64,000 bases of DNA, from positions 186,001 through 250,000 of the forward strand of contig CAWGNN010000011.1 in the NCBI GenBank assembly GCA_963824105.1, read 5' to 3'. Below, piece by piece: positions 1-7,011 of the stretch. Position numbers and translations under genes: made by a program. The first letter of the stretch is position 1; each line of letters begins with the position of its first letter. The notes under the pieces are model-generated. The model was not told where the DNA came from. It saw only the letters and a program-made list of their open reading frames with translations, and searched no databases. This stretch comes from CAWDVB01 sp963824105. Lineage in GTDB: Bacteria > Actinomycetota > Actinomycetes > Propionibacteriales > Nocardioidaceae.

Positions 1-548
1 CGGCAGGTCCGGCACCGATGGGGTCCTCGCGCGGGGACGGGCCGGCGTCGCTCGTCGTGGTCACGGACGCACTCACGCCATGGGCGGGAGTCGCCTCGGC
101 CGTGGTCGTCCCGTGGGTGCGCAACGACCGAGGTGCAGCGGCTGGTTTGAAGACGACTTCGTACGCCGAGAACGTGATCGCCCTCGCCTATGCCCACGAC
201 CGCGGCGCCGGCGAGGCGATCTTCGCCAACACCCGCGACAACCTCTGCGAAGGCACCGGCTCCAACGTCTTCTACGTCGTCGACGGCCAACTGCGGACGC
301 CGAGCCTGGCGTCAGGGTGCCTGGCCGGGATCACCCGAGACCTGATCATCGAGTGGTGCGGTGCTCTGGAGTGCGACGAGCAGGTCGGGGTGCTGAACAC
401 GGCCGAGGAGATCTTCTTGGCGTCCACCACGCGGGACATCCAGCCAGTGGGGAGCATCGATGGCCGTGAGTTGCCCGCGCCGGGGCCGGTCACGGCGGCG
501 GCGATGCGCACCTGGGCCGAACGAGAGCCTCAGGACTCCGACCCCTAG
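1..548 (+). CDS. Class IV aminotransferase family protein, 3' part (4-amino-4-deoxychorismate lyase or branched-chain aminotransferase-like)
   Basis: The frame is open from base 3 and the N-terminal part lies before the window, so this is a partial gene. The visible part carries fold-type IV PLP-enzyme signatures: KTTSYAENVIAL, in the family position that supplies substrate and PLP contacts, then EGTGSNVFYVVDG and a threonine-containing TPSLASGCLAGITR loop, ending with the EEIFLASTTRDIQPV block typical of 4-amino-4-deoxychorismate lyases and D- or branched-chain aminotransferases. The catalytic lysine lies upstream and cannot be seen. Position next to ssgB suggests the PabC-like member (folate, p-aminobenzoate branch), but that choice is an inference. 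A strong hairpin follows the stop codon. Confidence 0.8.
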   Translation, partial: AGPAPMGSSRGDGPASLVVVTDALTPWAGVASAVVVPWVRNDRGAAAGLKTTSYAENVIALAYAHDRGAGEAIFANTRDNLCEGTGSNVFYVVDGQLRTPSLASGCLAGITRDLIIEWCGALECDEQVGVLNTAEEIFLASTTRDIQPVGSIDGRELPAPGPVTAAAMRTWAEREPQDSDP

Positions 549-590
549 AGCAAGACCTTTGCGACAAATGCCCTGGTCGCGCTGGAATTA

Positions 591-625
591 GACGGGGCCG
601 CTGCCCCCGCGGCAGCGGCCCCGTC
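591..625. terminator. Two-way terminator hairpin between convergent genes
   Basis: A perfect 15-bp inverted repeat (591-605 with 611-625, loop 5 nt) lies between the aminotransferase stop (548) and the ssgB stop (667), which face each other. On the minus strand the stem is followed by TAATT, a short U-rich run. On the plus strand the tail is poor in T, so termination may be better for ssgB. The position and perfect stem support a shared terminator. Confidence 0.7.
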
Positions 626-666
626 CTAGAGAGAGATTCGCAGTAGTTCGCAGTCAGGTGAGTGGT

Positions 667-1107
667 TCAGGCCCCTGCTGCCTCGAGGATGGCCGCAATG
701 GCGCCGTCCACGTCGAGGAATGTGTGCTCCTGGCCACGCGGGACCGCGCGGAGCATCTTGTCGTTGAAAGTGCGCATGTGCTCGGTCGGGATCTGCACCA
801 GCGCCTCGCCGTCCGGCGAGCAGAGTTCGAGGATGACCACGGCGCGCCCGTCGGTGTCCAGGCACGGCCACACGTGCACGTCACCGTCACCGGTGGGCTC
901 GTGGATCCCGTCGATCAGCAGGTCTCTGCTGAAGCTCCAGCGCACCAGTCCCGCAGCGGTGTCGAACGTTGCCGTCACGGCGTATGGGTCCTGGGAGGCG
1001 AAGTTGAAGTCGGCTTCGATCGGCATCGCGGTACCCCGGGAGTCGACCAGGTCGAGCCTCGCGTGCTGATGCACGGTCAGGGGGCTGGTCTTGATCTGAC
1101 GGTCCAT
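667..1107 (-). CDS. ssgB: SsgB-like sporulation/cell-division regulator (SsgA family)
   Basis: 146 aa, matching the usual ~135-145 aa of SsgA-like proteins (SALPs). Characteristic blocks are visible: FNFASQDPYAVTATF near residues 30-45, SRDLLIDGIHEPTGDGDVHVWPC in the middle, VVILELCSPDGEALVQIP, and the C-terminal FLDVDGAIAAIL. In streptomycetes SsgB binds and positions FtsZ at sporulation septa; SALPs occur only in morphologically complex actinobacteria. The ATG at 1107 (MDRQIKTS) was chosen because family N-termini begin there, with GAGAGAAAG upstream; the frame stays open further up but that part does not look like the family. Neighbourhood with thrS and the TIGR02611 gene matches the streptomycete ssgB locus. 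Monocistronic, closed by the hairpin at 591-625. Confidence 0.88.
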   Translation of the reverse strand: MDRQIKTSPLTVHQHARLDLVDSRGTAMPIEADFNFASQDPYAVTATFDTAAGLVRWSFSRDLLIDGIHEPTGDGDVHVWPCLDTDGRAVVILELCSPDGEALVQIPTEHMRTFNDKMLRAVPRGQEHTFLDVDGAIAAILEAAGA

Positions 1108-1309
1108 GATCGCTTTCTCTCTCGCTAGCTTCTGCTCTCTACTGGTGAGACGAGCCGATCGGCGGGGTATGACGATGATTTCGCGATCTATCTCGAGAAT
1201 TCTGCGAAACCGCATTTCTGCCCCGCGAATCCGCTGGCAAGCCCCTGATCGGCAGGGCACGCCCGGACCCTGAGGAATCGGTAGGCTCCGAAGAGGGAGA
1301 GGGGAGACC

Positions 1310-1822
1310 GTGGGCTCCGGGAACACGCCAACTGAGCCTCCGGCAGGAGGGTCCGAGGAAGGCCCGGAGCCGCGAGGGCGAGGCCGGGTGCCTCGAACCG
1401 AGCGACGCGGGCGCATTCACAACGCCCTTCACCGCAACCCTGCCACCGGTGTCGTGGTCAAGACGATCGTGACCCTGGCCGGCGCGGTGGTCATGGCCGC
1501 CGGCATGGTGATGATGGTGACCCCCGGTCCCGGACTGGTGGTTCTCGTGCTCGGCCTGGCCATCCTGGCCACCGAGTGGGAATGGGCCGACTCGGTGCTG
1601 GACCTCGCGCGCAGGGCGCTGGAGAGATCCCGGGCCAAGGCCGCAGCCCTGGACCCCGCGACGCGCCGGCGCTACCTCCTGATGTGGTCGGGCGGGGTCG
1701 CCGGAGTCGTCGTCTTGGTCGTCGTCCTGGTCTGGATCTTCGGCTGGCCGACGTTCTTCCTCAACGTCTGGGACTGGCTGCAATCCCGGGCGGGTTTGCT
1801 CACCGATCTGCCTGTCACCTGA
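1310..1822 (+). CDS. TIGR02611/PGPGW family small transmembrane protein
   Basis: 170 aa. Residues 1-42 are charged and low in complexity. A first hydrophobic segment (about 47-64) leads into the family signature VTPGPGLVVLVLGLAILA, which is itself a second membrane segment, followed by WEWADSVLDLARRAL. A third segment lies near residues 125-145 (VAGVVVLVVVLVWIFGW). The family is a conserved actinobacterial inner-membrane protein without known function. GTG at 1310 was chosen because GGGAGAGGGGAGA stands just upstream; a possible -10 box TAGGCT is at 1282-1287. The same gene lies next to ssgB in streptomycetes (from memory). tRNA-Val follows 35 bases after the stop. Confidence 0.8.
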   Translation: MGSGNTPTEPPAGGSEEGPEPRGRGRVPRTERRGRIHNALHRNPATGVVVKTIVTLAGAVVMAAGMVMMVTPGPGLVVLVLGLAILATEWEWADSVLDLARRALERSRAKAAALDPATRRRYLLMWSGGVAGVVVLVVVLVWIFGWPTFFLNVWDWLQSRAGLLTDLPVT

Positions 1823-1857
1823 GGCGAAGCCGATGAGGTAGCCTTCTCGGCGCACAC

Positions 1858-1932
1858 GGGCGATTGGCGCAGTGGTAGCGCGCTTCGTTCACACCGAAGA
1901 GGTCACTGGTTCGAACCCAGTATCGCCCACCA
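1858..1932 (+). tRNA. tRNA-Val (anticodon CAC), CCA encoded
   Basis: A full cloverleaf can be drawn: acceptor GGGCGAT (1858-1864) pairs with ATCGCCC (1922-1928); anticodon stem CTTCG/CGAAG encloses the loop TTCACAC with anticodon CAC, reading the valine codon GTG; T arm ACTGG-TTCGAAC-CCAGT. The discriminator is A1929 and CCA (1930-1932) is encoded. A TAGCCT -10 candidate sits at 1839-1844, 13 bases upstream. A terminator hairpin follows at 1949-1981. Confidence 0.97.
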
Positions 1933-1948
1933 GAGAAGATGCAGGTCA

Positions 1949-1981
1949 GGGGCCAGTTTCCAACAGGAGACCGGCCCCTTT
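1949..1981 (+). terminator. Rho-independent terminator of tRNA-Val
   Basis: The stem GGGGCC (1949-1954) with GGCCCC (1973-1978) continues inward as GTTTCC with GGAGAC around the loop AACA, and is followed by TTT. It starts 17 bases after the tRNA CCA end, so it is well placed to end the tRNA transcript. Confidence 0.75.
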
Positions 1982-2226
1982 GCCATGCCTGTGTCACCAA
2001 GGGCCTTCGGCTGAGGGACAGTCCGGCCCATCACGGGCTCGAGTTGCCGGCGTGGGCCGACGAGCGGGAGAGGGATCTCGAGGGCGAGGTCGTCGACCTC
2101 ATCGCCAACCTGACCACGCCCGGGTGTGGATGCAGGCGAACCAGGCATGGATGCTTGAGAGCCGCTCTCCGGAGGAAGCCCTCTTGGCCCCGCGCGTCGA
2201 CCGCTGTCGGTGGCGGCAGGTGGCAC
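1982..2226. other. Non-coding stretch between tRNA-Val and the diguanylate cyclase gene
   Basis: No recognised gene. The frame of the downstream cyclase is open across all of it, so an N-terminally longer protein from ATG 1939 is formally possible. However, that start lies inside the tRNA terminator region, and residues encoded here (for example LPAWADERERDLEGEVVD) match nothing I recognise. It may be untranslated, or the remnant of a decayed gene beside the tRNA. Confidence 0.4.
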
Positions 2227-2232
2227 TATCGT
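2227..2232 (+). promoter_or_regulatory. -10 box TATCGT, leaderless start of the diguanylate cyclase
   Basis: TATCGT ends exactly 6 bases before GTG 2239. The same geometry (TAnnnT-N6-start) occurs before pdxT and rarA in this window. There is no Shine-Dalgarno sequence before this GTG, which fits a leaderless mRNA. No convincing -35 box is visible. Confidence 0.5.
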
Positions 2233-2238
2233 CGCGCC

Positions 2239-3642
2239 GTGACTTCATCGACGGATAGCCGCAAGCCGACGGCCTCGTACGGCTCTTGGCTGCCACGCCT
2301 GTCCAGCGCCGTGATGCTGGACCTCAGGCTCTGGATGCTCGGGTTCGGGCTGCTGATCGGCGTGGCCTTCCCGTTCGTCGTGATTGCGCTGGGAGTGCCC
2401 CGAGACGTCGCCTTGCGACCGGCCTTCTTCGCCGCGACCCTGGTGGCCGGTCTCATGCTCGCCGAGTTCAACCATCTTCTTGCCCGGACTGTTGTGGGGG
2501 TGCGGCTGCGGTCCCTGGCCAGCGGCATGCAGCGCGTCGAGGAATCCCTGGGCAATGCCTCCGACACGGGCGACTGGGCCGGATGCGACCCAAGCACCTG
2601 CTCGGTGCCGGTTGACTCCACCGACGAACTCGGTGAAGTAGCCGCATCGTTCAACCACCTGGTCGCGGGGCTCTCCACCAGCAATCAGGTGTCTGACGGG
2701 ATCAAGTCCCTTTCCAAAGCTTTGGCCGCCCACCTGGAGCTGGGCGCGCTGGCGGAAGGGATGCTGCTTGAGCTGTCGATCCGTACCGGCTGCGACGCCG
2801 CGGGCCTGCTCGTCGTCAACAACGGGCGGGTGGAAGTCGCCGGCGCACGCGGTATTCGCGACGCCGAACAGTTGGTGTCCGCTGAGACGGTGCTCACCGC
2901 ACTGCGAACGGCGCAGCGCAGCGTTCTCCACCTGCCGGCTGATGTCGTGGTCAGCGGGTCACTGGTCGACTTCATCCCCCAGGAGGTACAGATCCTGCCG
3001 GTGCTCCATGGCGTGGTCCCCGTAGGCGTCCTGGTGGTGGCCTTCGCGCAACCGAGCAGTCCGGAGGCCGGCGCTGTGCTGAACGCCACGCTGCCCGGAC
3101 TTGCCGTCGCGTTCAACAACGCCCTGAACCACGAGGACCTGCAGCGGGTAGCGGCCCTGGACCCGCTGACCGGCATCTACAACCGGCGGTTCGGCCTACA
3201 ACGGCTCGCCGAGGAGTTCGCCCGCTCGATTCGGTCCGGTGATCCCCTGGGCACCCTGCTCTTCGACCTCGACCACTTCAAGGCCGTCAACGACACCTAC
3301 GGGCACCTCGTGGGCGACCGGGTCCTGCAAGCCGTGGTGGGCGCCACGCGCCGGGTCCTGAGAGACGGGGACGTGCTCCTGCGCTACGGCGGCGAGGAGT
3401 TCCTCATCGTCCTGCCGGGGGCTGGGCACTCCGACCTGGTGCAGATGGCTGAGCGCGTCCGTCGCGCCGTGGCCGAGACCGACATCATCGAGTCCGGGCA
3501 GCGCATCTCAGTCACCGTGAGCGTCGGCGGGTCCGGACTGCCCAGCGAGAACGCCACGAACGCAAAGGACCTGATCGCACTGGCCGACGCGGCCCTGTAC
3601 GCCTCGAAGGAATCTGGACGCGATCGCTACGTCATCGCATGA
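2239..3642 (+). CDS. Membrane-anchored GAF-GGDEF diguanylate cyclase
   Basis: 467 aa from GTG 2239. Two transmembrane helices (about residues 29-52 and 59-78) are followed by a HAMP-like helical linker with the phrase TDELGEVAASFNHLV, a GAF-like sensory region (about 160-310), then a GGDEF domain. The active-site motif is GGEEF at residues 384-388, a functional variant. The product-inhibition I-site RxxD (RDGD, 375-378) is exactly five residues before it, and DLDHFKAVNDTYGH carries the metal- and GTP-binding residues. It should make c-di-GMP from two GTP at the inner membrane, controlled by an unknown signal at the GAF region and by feedback. The start was chosen from the -10 box 6 bases upstream, since no ribosome binding site is present. 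It is monocistronic. Confidence 0.88.
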   Translation: MTSSTDSRKPTASYGSWLPRLSSAVMLDLRLWMLGFGLLIGVAFPFVVIALGVPRDVALRPAFFAATLVAGLMLAEFNHLLARTVVGVRLRSLASGMQRVEESLGNASDTGDWAGCDPSTCSVPVDSTDELGEVAASFNHLVAGLSTSNQVSDGIKSLSKALAAHLELGALAEGMLLELSIRTGCDAAGLLVVNNGRVEVAGARGIRDAEQLVSAETVLTALRTAQRSVLHLPADVVVSGSLVDFIPQEVQILPVLHGVVPVGVLVVAFAQPSSPEAGAVLNATLPGLAVAFNNALNHEDLQRVAALDPLTGIYNRRFGLQRLAEEFARSIRSGDPLGTLLFDLDHFKAVNDTYGHLVGDRVLQAVVGATRRVLRDGDVLLRYGGEEFLIVLPGAGHSDLVQMAERVRRAVAETDIIESGQRISVTVSVGGSGLPSENATNAKDLIALADAALYASKESGRDRYVIA

Positions 3643-3646
3643 CGCC

Positions 3647-3681
3647 GAAGGTGCTGGCCCAGAAGGTGCTGGCCCAGAAGG
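3647..3681. repeat. 15-bp tandem repeat after the cyclase stop codon
   Basis: GAAGGTGCTGGCCCA occurs twice without a gap (3647-3661, 3662-3676) and begins a third copy (GAAGG, 3677-3681). It starts 5 bases after the diguanylate cyclase stop codon, in the region leading to thrS. Role unknown; it may be simple slippage expansion. Confidence 0.8.
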
Positions 3682-3790
3682 GACGTCCCGCAGTGAGCCC
3701 AGGGCCAGCGGAGGACAGACCCGCCCGCGACGCGGAGCCACGGCACTCCTCGGCGACGTAACCCGGAGGCGTGATACCCGGCCCGGTCGA

Positions 3791-3818
3791 TACCATCGAG
3801 CCGCTGCCGTACGGCAGC
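3791..3818 (+). promoter_or_regulatory. Candidate thrS promoter with a perfect 16-bp palindrome
   Basis: TACCAT (3791-3796) fits the TAnnnT -10 pattern. Seven bases later stands GCTGCCGTACGGCAGC (3803-3818), a perfect palindrome that would sit at the start of the transcript. It could be an operator or a leader hairpin. No T-box features (specifier stem, GGTGGNACCGCG) are visible upstream of thrS. Confidence 0.4.
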
Positions 3819-3849
3819 CCCAGCCCCGACCCCCGAAGGGACAAGTCCG

Positions 3850-5826
3850 GTGTCCGATATCAAGGTGACCCTGCCCGCTGCCAGCGAGCCGGAGCAGACG
3901 GTCACTGCGGGCACGAAGGCCTGGGAGCTCTTCACCGACACCCCTGACGTCATCGCTGCCCGGATCAACGGCAACCTGCGCGATCTGGCACGCGAACTGG
4001 AGAACGGCGATGTCGTCGAGCCGGTCGCGATCGACTCGCCGGACGGCCACGACATCCTGCGCCACTCGACGGCCCATGTGATGGCGCAGGCGGTCCAGGA
4101 GCTGTATCCGGAGGCCAAGCTCGGCATCGGGCCGCCGATCGAGAACGGCTTCTACTACGACTTCGACGTGCCCGAGCCGTTCAAGCCCGAGGACCTCGAG
4201 GAGATCGAGACCCGGATGCGCAAGATCATCAAGGAAGGCCAGAGGTTCTCCCGCCGCGCGGTCTCCGACGACGAGGCCCGGGCCGAGCTGGAGACCGAGC
4301 CGTACAAGCTCGAGCTGATCGGTCTGAAGGGCGGCGCTGCCGAAGCGGCCGAAGGGGCGTCTGCGGAGGTCGGCGCCGGCGAGCTGACGATCTACGACAA
4401 CCTGCGCCGCGACGGCTCGCTGGCGTGGAAGGACCTCTGCCGGGGGCCGCACCTGCCGACGACCAAGCGGATCCCGGCGTTCAAGCTCATGCGCGGTGCC
4501 GCGGCGTACTGGCGGGGGAGCGAGAAGAACCCGCAGCTGCAGCGAATCTACGGCACCGCATGGGAGAGCAAGGACGCGCTCGAGGAGCACCTCCAATGGC
4601 TGGAGGAGGCCGAGCGCCGCGACCACCGTCGGCTCGGGCGTGAGCTGGACCTGTTCAGCTTCCCTGACGAGATCGGCTCCGGCCTCGCGGTCTTCCACCC
4701 CAAGGGCGGGGTCGTCCGTAAGGAGATGGAGGACTACAGCCGGCACTCGCCACGCGGAGTCCGGCTACGAGTTCGTCTACACCCCGCACATCACCAAGGG
4801 CCACCTGTTCGAGGTCTCCGGCCACCTGGACTGGTATGCGGAGGGTATGTACCCGCCGATGCAGATGGACAACGACATCGACTACTACCTCAAGCCGATG
4901 AACTGCCCGATGCACAACCTGGTCTTCCGGTCGCGCGGGCGGTCCTACCGGGAGCTGCCGTTGCGGCTCTTCGAGTTCGGGACCGTCTACCGCTACGAGA
5001 AGTCCGGAGTGGTCCACGGCATGACGCGGGCCCGCGGGTTCACCCAGGACGATGCGCACATCCTACTGCACCCGGGAGCAGATGCGCGACGAGCTCGAGC
5101 TCCCTGCTGCAGTTCGTCCTCGACCTGCTGCGGGACTACGGGCTCGACGACTTCTACCTCGAGCTCTCCACGAAGGACCCGGAGAAGTTCGTCGGCGACG
5201 ACGAGACCTGGGAGGAGGCGACCCGCACCCTGGAGCAGGTCGCGACCGCGTCCGGGCTCGCGCTGGTGCCCGACCCGGGCGGCGCCGCCTTCTACGGGCC
5301 CAAGATCTCGGTCCAGACCCGCGACGCCATCGGCCGGACCTGGCAGATGTCGACGATCCAGCTCGACTTCAACCTGCCCGAGCTCTTCGGGCTGGAGTAC
5401 ACCGCTCCCGATGGCAGCCGTCAGCGGCCGGTGATGATCCATCGCGCGCTCTTCGGTTCGATCGAGCGGTTCGTGGCGGTGCTCACCGAGCACTACGGCG
5501 GAGCGTTCCCGCCTTGGCTCGCCCCGGTGCAGGTGGTGGCCATCCCGATCGCGGAGCGTCACAACGAGTACCTGCTCGATGTGGCACGCCGACTCCGGGA
5601 GCATGGGATCCGGGTCGAGGTCGACGACTCCGACGACCGCATGCAGAAGAAGATCCGCAACGCCCAGCTCCAGAAGGTTCCCTTCATGCTCCTGGCCGGC
5701 GATCGCGACGTCGAGGCGGATGCGGTCTCCTTCCGCTACCGCGGCGGTGAAGAAGACAACGGGGTGCCGGTCGATGAAGCGATCGAGCGGGTCGTCGAGG
5801 CCGTCTCCCGGCGGATCCAGGTCTGA
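3850..5826 (+). CDS. thrS: Threonine--tRNA ligase, reading frame broken by three single-base insertions in this sequence
   Basis: Charges tRNA-Thr. The 658-codon open frame looks intact but is not. Residues 1-297 are normal: TGS domain, editing domain with HSTAH and CRGPH, then the start of the catalytic core. From about 4741 the conserved protein continues in the next frame (RHAESGYEFVYTPHITKGH, the zinc-ligand region MNCPMH, YRYEKSGVVHGMTRARGF). At about 5063 it shifts again (YCTREQMRDEL), and at about 5100 it returns to the first frame (SLLQFVLDLL) through the anticodon-binding domain. Each shift is one extra base; together they add three, so no stop appears. As written, residues 298-417 are nonsense and the catalytic motifs are lost. 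No second thrS is in the window and the gene is essential, so sequence error is the likeliest cause. GTG 3850 follows GAAGGGAC. HIT, pgsA, acyltransferase and pimA genes follow. Confidence 0.85.
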   Translation: MSDIKVTLPAASEPEQTVTAGTKAWELFTDTPDVIAARINGNLRDLARELENGDVVEPVAIDSPDGHDILRHSTAHVMAQAVQELYPEAKLGIGPPIENGFYYDFDVPEPFKPEDLEEIETRMRKIIKEGQRFSRRAVSDDEARAELETEPYKLELIGLKGGAAEAAEGASAEVGAGELTIYDNLRRDGSLAWKDLCRGPHLPTTKRIPAFKLMRGAAAYWRGSEKNPQLQRIYGTAWESKDALEEHLQWLEEAERRDHRRLGRELDLFSFPDEIGSGLAVFHPKGGVVRKEMEDYSRHSPRGVRLRVRLHPAHHQGPPVRGLRPPGLVCGGYVPADADGQRHRLLPQADELPDAQPGLPVARAVLPGAAVAALRVRDRLPLREVRSGPRHDAGPRVHPGRCAHPTAPGSRCATSSSSLLQFVLDLLRDYGLDDFYLELSTKDPEKFVGDDETWEEATRTLEQVATASGLALVPDPGGAAFYGPKISVQTRDAIGRTWQMSTIQLDFNLPELFGLEYTAPDGSRQRPVMIHRALFGSIERFVAVLTEHYGGAFPPWLAPVQVVAIPIAERHNEYLLDVARRLREHGIRVEVDDSDDRMQKKIRNAQLQKVPFMLLAGDRDVEADAVSFRYRGGEEDNGVPVDEAIERVVEAVSRRIQV

Positions 5827-5828
5827 CG

Positions 5829-6368
5829 ATGGGCGGAGGGATGCATCAGGACGGCGTGGGGGAGCCCGACGGCCTGGAGAGACTGTGGACCCCCCACCGG
5901 CTGCCGTACCTGAGAGGCGAGAACAAGCCCGCCGACTCTGGCGAGGGTGAGCAGTGCCCGTTCTGTCGCATCCCCGGCCTCCCCGACGAGGAGGGGCTGA
6001 TCGTGCACCGCGCCGGGCTCACCTTTGCGGTGCTCAACCTGTACCCCTACTCGACGGGGCACCTGATGGTCTGTCCCTACCGCCATGTCGCCGACTACAC
6101 CGAGCTCACCACCGAGGAGGTCGTCGAGGTCGCCGAGCTGACCCGGGCTGCCATGCGGACCATCAGGACGGTCTCCGGTGCACAGGGATTCAACGTCGGG
6201 ATGAACCAGGGAAACGTCGCCGGAGCAGGTATCGCCGCACACCTGCATCAGCACGTGGTGCCGCGGTGGGGCGGGGACCAGAACTTCATGCCGATCATCG
6301 GACACACCAAGACCCTGGCCCAGCTGTTGGCCGACACGCGCTCGCTGATGGCCGAGGCCTGGCACTGA
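5829..6368 (+). CDS. HIT-family hydrolase/phosphorylase (Ap4A phosphorylase-like)
   Basis: 179 aa. The histidine triad HLHQHVVPRW near residue 138 is the nucleotide-binding catalytic motif; an upstream CPFC pair (about residue 40) may bind zinc, as in some HIT proteins. It resembles the mycobacterial HIT protein between thrS and pgsA, reported to act as a diadenosine tetraphosphate phosphorylase. It begins 2 bases after the thrS stop, so it is probably cotranscribed with thrS; Ap4A is a side product of aminoacyl-tRNA synthetases, which gives the pairing a plausible reason (inference). ATG at 5829 was taken; ATG 5841 is an alternative. Confidence 0.88.
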   Translation: MGGGMHQDGVGEPDGLERLWTPHRLPYLRGENKPADSGEGEQCPFCRIPGLPDEEGLIVHRAGLTFAVLNLYPYSTGHLMVCPYRHVADYTELTTEEVVEVAELTRAAMRTIRTVSGAQGFNVGMNQGNVAGAGIAAHLHQHVVPRWGGDQNFMPIIGHTKTLAQLLADTRSLMAEAWH

Positions 6369-6399
6369 CACCCGGCTCCGCCGATAGCCTGTCGCTGCC

Positions 6400-7011
6400 A
6401 TGCTGAACCGCTTCCGCGCCTTCTTCGCCGGGCTGATCACGCCGATCGCCCGGCTGCTGCTGCGCTGGCATGTGAGCCCTGACGCGGTCACCGTCGTGGG
6501 CACGCTGGGTGTCTCGGCAGGCGCCTTGGTCTTCTTCCCGCGTGGCCAGCTGCTCATCGGCGTCCTGGTGATCACGGCTTTCGTCTTCTCGGACCTCATC
6601 GACGGGACCATGGCCCGGATGTCGGGCTCGTCCTCGAACTGGGGGGCATTCCTGGACTCGACGCTCGACCGTCTCGGTGATGCAGCGATCTTCGGCGGCC
6701 TGGCGATGTACTACGTCGGCCCGGGCGACTCCGAGCCGCTCGCGGCCCTGGCGATCTACTGTCTGGTCATGGGTGCGGTGACGTCGTACGCAAGAGCCCG
6801 CGCTGAGTCCCTGGGCATGACCGCGTCCGGGGGTCTCGCCGAGCGCGCCGACCGGCTGGTCGCGATCCTGGTGATGACCGGCTTGGCCGGCATCTTCAAC
6901 CTGCCGATCCTCATCGTGATTACTTTGGTGGCGCTCGCCGTGGCCAGCACGATCACGGTCATCCAGCGGATCTGGATGGTCCGTACCCAGGCAATGGCGG
7001 ACCGCTCGTGA
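6400..7011 (+). CDS. pgsA: Phosphatidylinositol phosphate synthase (CDP-alcohol phosphotransferase)
   Basis: 203 aa integral membrane enzyme with about six helices. The family signature D-x2-DG-x2-AR-x8-G-x3-D-x3-D is complete: D65, D68-G69, A72-R73, G82, D86, D90; these residues bind the metal ions and CDP-diacylglycerol. In actinobacteria this protein joins CDP-diacylglycerol with inositol 1-phosphate to give phosphatidylinositol phosphate, the base of PI mannosides. ATG 6400 lacks a clear ribosome binding site, and a TAGCCT box stands at 6385-6390, so a near-leaderless transcript is possible. Its stop overlaps the next start by 4 bases (GTGA). Confidence 0.92.
   Translation: MLNRFRAFFAGLITPIARLLLRWHVSPDAVTVVGTLGVSAGALVFFPRGQLLIGVLVITAFVFSDLIDGTMARMSGSSSNWGAFLDSTLDRLGDAAIFGGLAMYYVGPGDSEPLAALAIYCLVMGAVTSYARARAESLGMTASGGLAERADRLVAILVMTGLAGIFNLPILIVITLVALAVASTITVIQRIWMVRTQAMADRS

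Noticed and set aside
1858..2238. Integrated element at tRNA-Val
   Set aside because: No integrase and no second copy of the tRNA 3' end was noticed downstream; the next gene is an ordinary-looking cyclase.
3850..4740. T-box riboswitch before thrS
   Set aside because: No specifier stem, no conserved T-box sequence and no terminator/antiterminator pair are present in the 207 bases before thrS.
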